54,820 bases of DNA from assembly GCA_903899845.1 (NCBI GenBank), contig CAIUKV010000147.1, positions 1 through 54,820 on the forward strand. The letters are read 5' to 3'. Position numbers and translations under genes: made by a program. The notes below the pieces were generated by a model that did not search any database, was not told the origin of the DNA, and saw nothing but the letters and a program-made list of their open reading frames with translations. The stretch comes from an uncultured Actinomycetes bacterium. GTDB lineage: Bacteria; Actinomycetota; Acidimicrobiia; IMCC26256; PALSA-555. This document shows positions 51,180 to 54,820 of this stretch, in pieces. How positions within the stretch are numbered: the first letter of the stretch is position 1; the number at the start of each line of letters is the position of its first letter.

Positions 51180-52313
51180 TCAGCGCGTGGTGCGCTTCTT
51201 CGCCGTGGTCGTGGTCGGGGGCGGGACCGTCGTGGGGGGTGGCGGCGGCGCGGCCACCAGGTCCACCGCCGTGCCGATCGGGACCAGCTCCACCCAGGTG
51301 GTGCCGGGGGTCAGGGCCACCGGCGTCCCCAGGGCATCGGTGTAGCGGGTGGGGGTGGCGTCGTCGGGCTTCGTCCAGGTCGTGCGCAGGAGCCGGCCGT
51401 CGGAGAAGACCCACGCCTCGCCGCTCCCCACGACGACGCCCTCGGAGCCGCGCGGGTAGTCGATGAACTGGACGACGACGTTGGTCGGGGCCACCTGGGC
51501 GCCGTTGGCGTCCATGAACGGGATGGCGCCGTAGGCCCGTCGCCAGGCCCGCGCGGTGGCGTCCCAGGTGTAGGTGGGGTCGTAGCCGGGCTGGAGGCCG
51601 ACCCGGAACTGGTCGATGGCCTCGGTGCCGGCGAAGGCCTGGCCCCGGGCGACGTACCCGAAGATCGCCGGTGGCGGCACCGGGGTCCCCCCGCGCTCCC
51701 AGAGCGCGCCGGAGCGTCCGTAGAGGTTGTGCGGCGCGGAGCGGGTCGACTCGCGGAAGAAGGCCGGGCCGGCGTTGTTCTCGTCGACGGTCACGGTCGG
51801 GGTGGCCCGGATCAACGCGACGTTCTCGGGGGTCCCGCCGGAGAACGCCACGATCCCGCCCAACGGCGACACGATGCCCGGGTCCATCAGGCGCACCGAC
51901 CGGATCGGGCCGACGGCCTCGGGGGCCTTGGTGTTGAACACGGCCCAGAAGCGCGTGATGCCGCCCTCCACCACCTCCTCGTAGACCACGTCGGCGTCGG
52001 CCAGGCCCGACTGGGGGCGCGCCTCGGGGGTGTTCTCGATCTTCACCGCCAACGACGACCGGGTCTGGCTCAGGCCGCTCGGGTCGGGACGGCCGGTGAG
52101 GGGGGCGATGGGCACGAACACCGTCGTGGTCGTGGTCGGCGCCGTGGGCGCCGGACGCCGGCTCGCGCTCGGCGCACCGTCGCCACCGCCCCGGACGACG
52201 ACCCCGAGCACGACCGCCGCGAGCACGACCAGGGCGATCCCGCCCCCGACGAGCGCGCGCCGTGAGACCCGCCGCCGGGCGGCCCCCCGGCGGCGGTCGC
52301 GGCGGGTGCTCAC
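51180..52313 (-). CDS. DUF3048 (YerB-like) membrane-anchored extracytoplasmic protein
   Basis: N-terminal TM; PLTGRPDPSGLSQTRSSLAVKIENTPEARPQSGLADADVVYEEVVEGGITRFWAVFNTKAPEAVGPIRSVR. Confidence 0.9.
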   Translation of the reverse strand: MSTRRDRRRGAARRRVSRRALVGGGIALVVLAAVVLGVVVRGGGDGAPSASRRPAPTAPTTTTTVFVPIAPLTGRPDPSGLSQTRSSLAVKIENTPEARPQSGLADADVVYEEVVEGGITRFWAVFNTKAPEAVGPIRSVRLMDPGIVSPLGGIVAFSGGTPENVALIRATPTVTVDENNAGPAFFRESTRSAPHNLYGRSGALWERGGTPVPPPAIFGYVARGQAFAGTEAIDQFRVGLQPGYDPTYTWDATARAWRRAYGAIPFMDANGAQVAPTNVVVQFIDYPRGSEGVVVGSGEAWVFSDGRLLRTTWTKPDDATPTRYTDALGTPVALTPGTTWVELVPIGTAVDLVAAPPPPPTTVPPPTTTTAKKRTTR

Positions 52314-53260
52314 ATGGACTCCAGGATCGCGATGCGCTGGTCGAGGGGCGGGTGGGTGTCGAACCAGGAGTTGAGCTTTGCGCCCTGGTGGCCCGGCTCA
52401 CGGTCGAGCGGCGACTCGATCCACAGCTGGGCCGTGGCCCGGGTGGCCTCGTCCACGACCGCGGTGTCGGCCTGGAGCTTGCGCAGCGCCGAGGCCAGGC
52501 CGGGTGGGTACCGGGTGAGCGAGACGCCGCGGGCGTCGGCGAGCAGCTCGCGCTTGCGGCTCAGCGAGAACTGCATGAGCACCGCGGCGATGGGGGCCAC
52601 GATGAGCAACGCCAGCGCGGCGAGGGCGATCACGATGCCGACGGGACCGGCGTCGACGTTGTCGCGCCGCCCCCGACGCATCCCGCCCCAAAACATGAAG
52701 CGCAGCCCGAGGTCGGAGAGCAGGGCCACCGCCCCGACCGCCACGACCGCGACCGTCGACACGAGGATGTCGTAGTTCTTGACGTGCGACAGCTCGTGGG
52801 CGAGCACGCCCTCGAGCTCGACCCGGTTCATCGTCGCGAGGAGACCGCTCGTGACCGCGATCGCCGCGTGCTCGGGGTTGCGGCCCGTGGCGAAGGCGTT
52901 GGGGGCGGGGTCGTCCACGACGTAGAGCCGGGGCTTGGGCAGGCCCGCCGCGATGCACAGGCCCTCGACCAGGTTGTGGTACCGGCGGTACTCGACCGGG
53001 TCGGCCGGACGGGCCCGGGTCGCGGCGAGGGCGATCGCGTCCGACTTGTAGTAGGCGACGAAGGCCATCACGACCGCGATCGCGAACGCGATCACCGCGA
53101 TCACGAGCCCGCCACCGACGAGCACGTCGATCGCGAGGCCCACCAACACGATGAGGAGCACGAAGAAGGTGATCAGGCCGAACGACTTGCGCCGGTTGCG
53201 CCCGATCTCCCGGGCGAAGGTGGTGCGGTCGAGGGCCGCGCTGAGATCGGGCTCGGTCAT
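52310..53260 (-). CDS. htpX: M48 family zinc metalloprotease HtpX
   Basis: PNAFATGRNPEHAAIAVTSGLLATMNRVELEGVLAHELSHVKNYDILVST (HExxH). Confidence 0.95.
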   Translation of the reverse strand: MTEPDLSAALDRTTFAREIGRNRRKSFGLITFFVLLIVLVGLAIDVLVGGGLVIAVIAFAIAVVMAFVAYYKSDAIALAATRARPADPVEYRRYHNLVEGLCIAAGLPKPRLYVVDDPAPNAFATGRNPEHAAIAVTSGLLATMNRVELEGVLAHELSHVKNYDILVSTVAVVAVGAVALLSDLGLRFMFWGGMRRGRRDNVDAGPVGIVIALAALALLIVAPIAAVLMQFSLSRKRELLADARGVSLTRYPPGLASALRKLQADTAVVDEATRATAQLWIESPLDREPGHQGAKLNSWFDTHPPLDQRIAILESM

Positions 53261-53280
53261 GGGGTCGGGGCGGTTCCGGC

Positions 53281-53838
53281 TCAGAAGGCGACGCGGGGAG
53301 CCTGCCCCGCCTCGGGCTCGGCGTCGAAGAACTCACGCGGCCCGAAGCGGAACACCCCGGCCAGCAGGTTGCGGGGGAAGGTCTGGATGGCGTTGTTGTA
53401 CGACAGCACGCTGTCGTTGAAGAACTGCCGGGCGTAGGCGATGCGGTCCTCGGTGGCGGTGAGCTCCTCCTGGAGGTTGAGGAAGTTCTGGTTCGCCTTG
53501 AGGTCGGGGTAGGCCTCGGCGACGGCGAAGAGGCTCTTCAGCGCGCCGGTCAGCACGTTCTCGGCCCGGGCCTGGTCGGCCACGCTGCCCTGGGACTGGG
53601 CGTCGATCGCGCCGGCGCGCGCCGCGGTGACCGCCTCGAGCGTCTGGCGCTCGTGGGCCGCGTAGCCCTTGACCGTCTCGACCAGGTTGGGCACGAGGTC
53701 GTAGCGCCGCTTCTGCTGGACCTCGACCTGGGAGAAGGCGTTGTCGACCCGGTTGCGGGCCCGCACGAGCCCGTTGTAGGTGAGCACGAGCAGGAGCCCG
53801 AGCACCACGACCACTCCGACGACGATCCACACGGCCAC
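53281..53838 (-). CDS. lemA: LemA family protein
   Basis: VLLLVLTYNGLVRARNRVDNAFSQVEVQQKRRYDLVPNLVETVKGYAAHERQTLEAVTAARA...YPDLKANQNFLNLQEELTATEDRIAYARQFFNDSVLSYNN. Confidence 0.97.
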   Translation of the reverse strand: MAVWIVVGVVVVLGLLLVLTYNGLVRARNRVDNAFSQVEVQQKRRYDLVPNLVETVKGYAAHERQTLEAVTAARAGAIDAQSQGSVADQARAENVLTGALKSLFAVAEAYPDLKANQNFLNLQEELTATEDRIAYARQFFNDSVLSYNNAIQTFPRNLLAGVFRFGPREFFDAEPEAGQAPRVAF

Positions 53839-53898
53839 GACGGCGATGGTACCGGGACCCCCGACGACGACCGCAGCACCGGGCCGGACCGGGTGCCG

Positions 53899-54813
53899 TC
53901 AGCCTCCCGGGCGGGCCAGCCAGGCCCCCAGGGCGTCGAGCCCCCGGTCCAGCACGGTCCGCACGGCGGCGTGGAGCGCGGCGGAGCCGGTGGCGAGCAC
54001 GTCGAGGCCGTGGGCCCGGCCCGAGCCGATCGCGGGCACGGGGGCCAGCGAGGAGCCGTCGGCCCGGGTCACGACGCCACCGGCCTCGGCCAGGACGAGC
54101 GCGCCGGCGGCCACGTCGTACGGGAAGTTCGTGCAGACCGCGCCCTCCCCCACCCGCAGGAAGGCGGGCTCGAGCGCCGGGTAGGCGTCGAGCGCGCGGC
54201 GGCCGACGTCGACGTAGGCGTCGAGCTGACCGTTGGCCACGCGGGTCAGCGCGAAAGCGGCCGAGCCCAGCTCGAAGGTGCCGCCGCCCATGCTCGCGCC
54301 GTCGGTGAGCTCCTCCAGGACGACGGCCATCGGCAGGCTCGGACGCCCGCGCAGGCCTGCGGTCCAGAACAGCGCGGACAGGTCGGTGGCCGCCGACGGC
54401 ACGAGCGGGATCGGCGTCCCGTCGGCCCGGGCCGCAGCGGCGCCTCCACCCCGCGTCGCCCAGTACCGGTCGCCGGTCTTGAGCTCGTGGACCACCCCGT
54501 CGGTGACGTCGCCGAGCGTGGCGTCCTCGCGGGGCGGCGTCACCCCGATCGACACCGCGCACGACTCGAGCCCCGCCGCTGCCGGCCGCGTGCCGTCGAC
54601 GGGATCGACCACGAGGAACCACCGCGGTCGGCCGAACACGACGAGCCCCCGGTCCTCGGAGTAGAAGCCCACGTCGCCCTCGGCCCGCAGCAGCCGCTCC
54701 ACCACCGCCTCGGCCACCTCGTCGATCGCGAGCGTGGCGTCGCCGCCGGGCGCGACCCCGACCCGGGCCCGCGCCTCGGGCCGGCCGAGCAGCGGCTGCA
54801 CCGCGGCGGCCAC
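53899..54813 (-). CDS. Inositol monophosphatase family protein (5' end may lie beyond window)
   Basis: FLVVDPVDGTRPAAAGLESCAVSIGVT; GD-rich metal-site region; N-terminus near the window edge, so start uncertain. Confidence 0.78.
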   Translation of the reverse strand: MAAAVQPLLGRPEARARVGVAPGGDATLAIDEVAEAVVERLLRAEGDVGFYSEDRGLVVFGRPRWFLVVDPVDGTRPAAAGLESCAVSIGVTPPREDATLGDVTDGVVHELKTGDRYWATRGGGAAAARADGTPIPLVPSAATDLSALFWTAGLRGRPSLPMAVVLEELTDGASMGGGTFELGSAAFALTRVANGQLDAYVDVGRRALDAYPALEPAFLRVGEGAVCTNFPYDVAAGALVLAEAGGVVTRADGSSLAPVPAIGSGRAHGLDVLATGSAALHAAVRTVLDRGLDALGAWLARPGG

Positions 54814-54820
54814 CGCCGCC

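Noticed and set aside
52310-53838. HtpX-LemA pair as a possible new system
   Set aside because: LemA and M48 proteases are commonly adjacent; ordinary.

Overview
The window is a 54.8-kb, very high-GC stretch of core chromosome, probably from an actinobacterium of Acidimicrobiia-like type (inferred from gene order and protein style only). Nearly every gene is on the minus strand. Genes are tightly packed, and many start/stop pairs overlap by 4 bp (ATGA/GTGA). I see no phage, transposon, CRISPR, tRNA or rRNA.

Recognisable blocks, in + coordinates, are: fmt-def-priA-metK-coaBC-rpoZ-gmk-mihF; the de novo pyrimidine operon pyrF-pyrD-carB-carA-pyrC-pyrB-pyrR; an SDR gene; DUF2017-clpS-nusB-efp-pepQ-aroQ-aroB-aroK-aroC-prepilin peptidase-aroE; mltG-ruvX-alaS-two small membrane proteins-rarA; aspS-hisS-SBP-relA; secF-secD-yajC-ruvB-ruvA-ruvC; an ABC-2 exporter plus a three-repeat secreted protein; coxG-mocA-coxM-coxS; yebC-pdxT-pdxS; and DUF3048-htpX-lemA-IMPase.

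Most interesting signals: (1) a PyrR-binding-loop-like RNA hairpin forming almost the whole predicted 5' UTR of pyrR; (2) a recurrent TANNNT-N6-(A/G)TG leaderless-promoter signature, exact at six genes; (3) a 34-aa single-TM small ORF on the otherwise empty plus strand, with its own exact leaderless promoter, divergent from rarA; (4) 12-bp and 24-bp minisatellites at the disordered ends of unrelated proteins; (5) a perfect 23-bp tandem hairpin repeat; (6) Mo-hydroxylase FeS/FAD subunits with no large subunit. No wholly new multi-gene defence-like or mobile system is evident.
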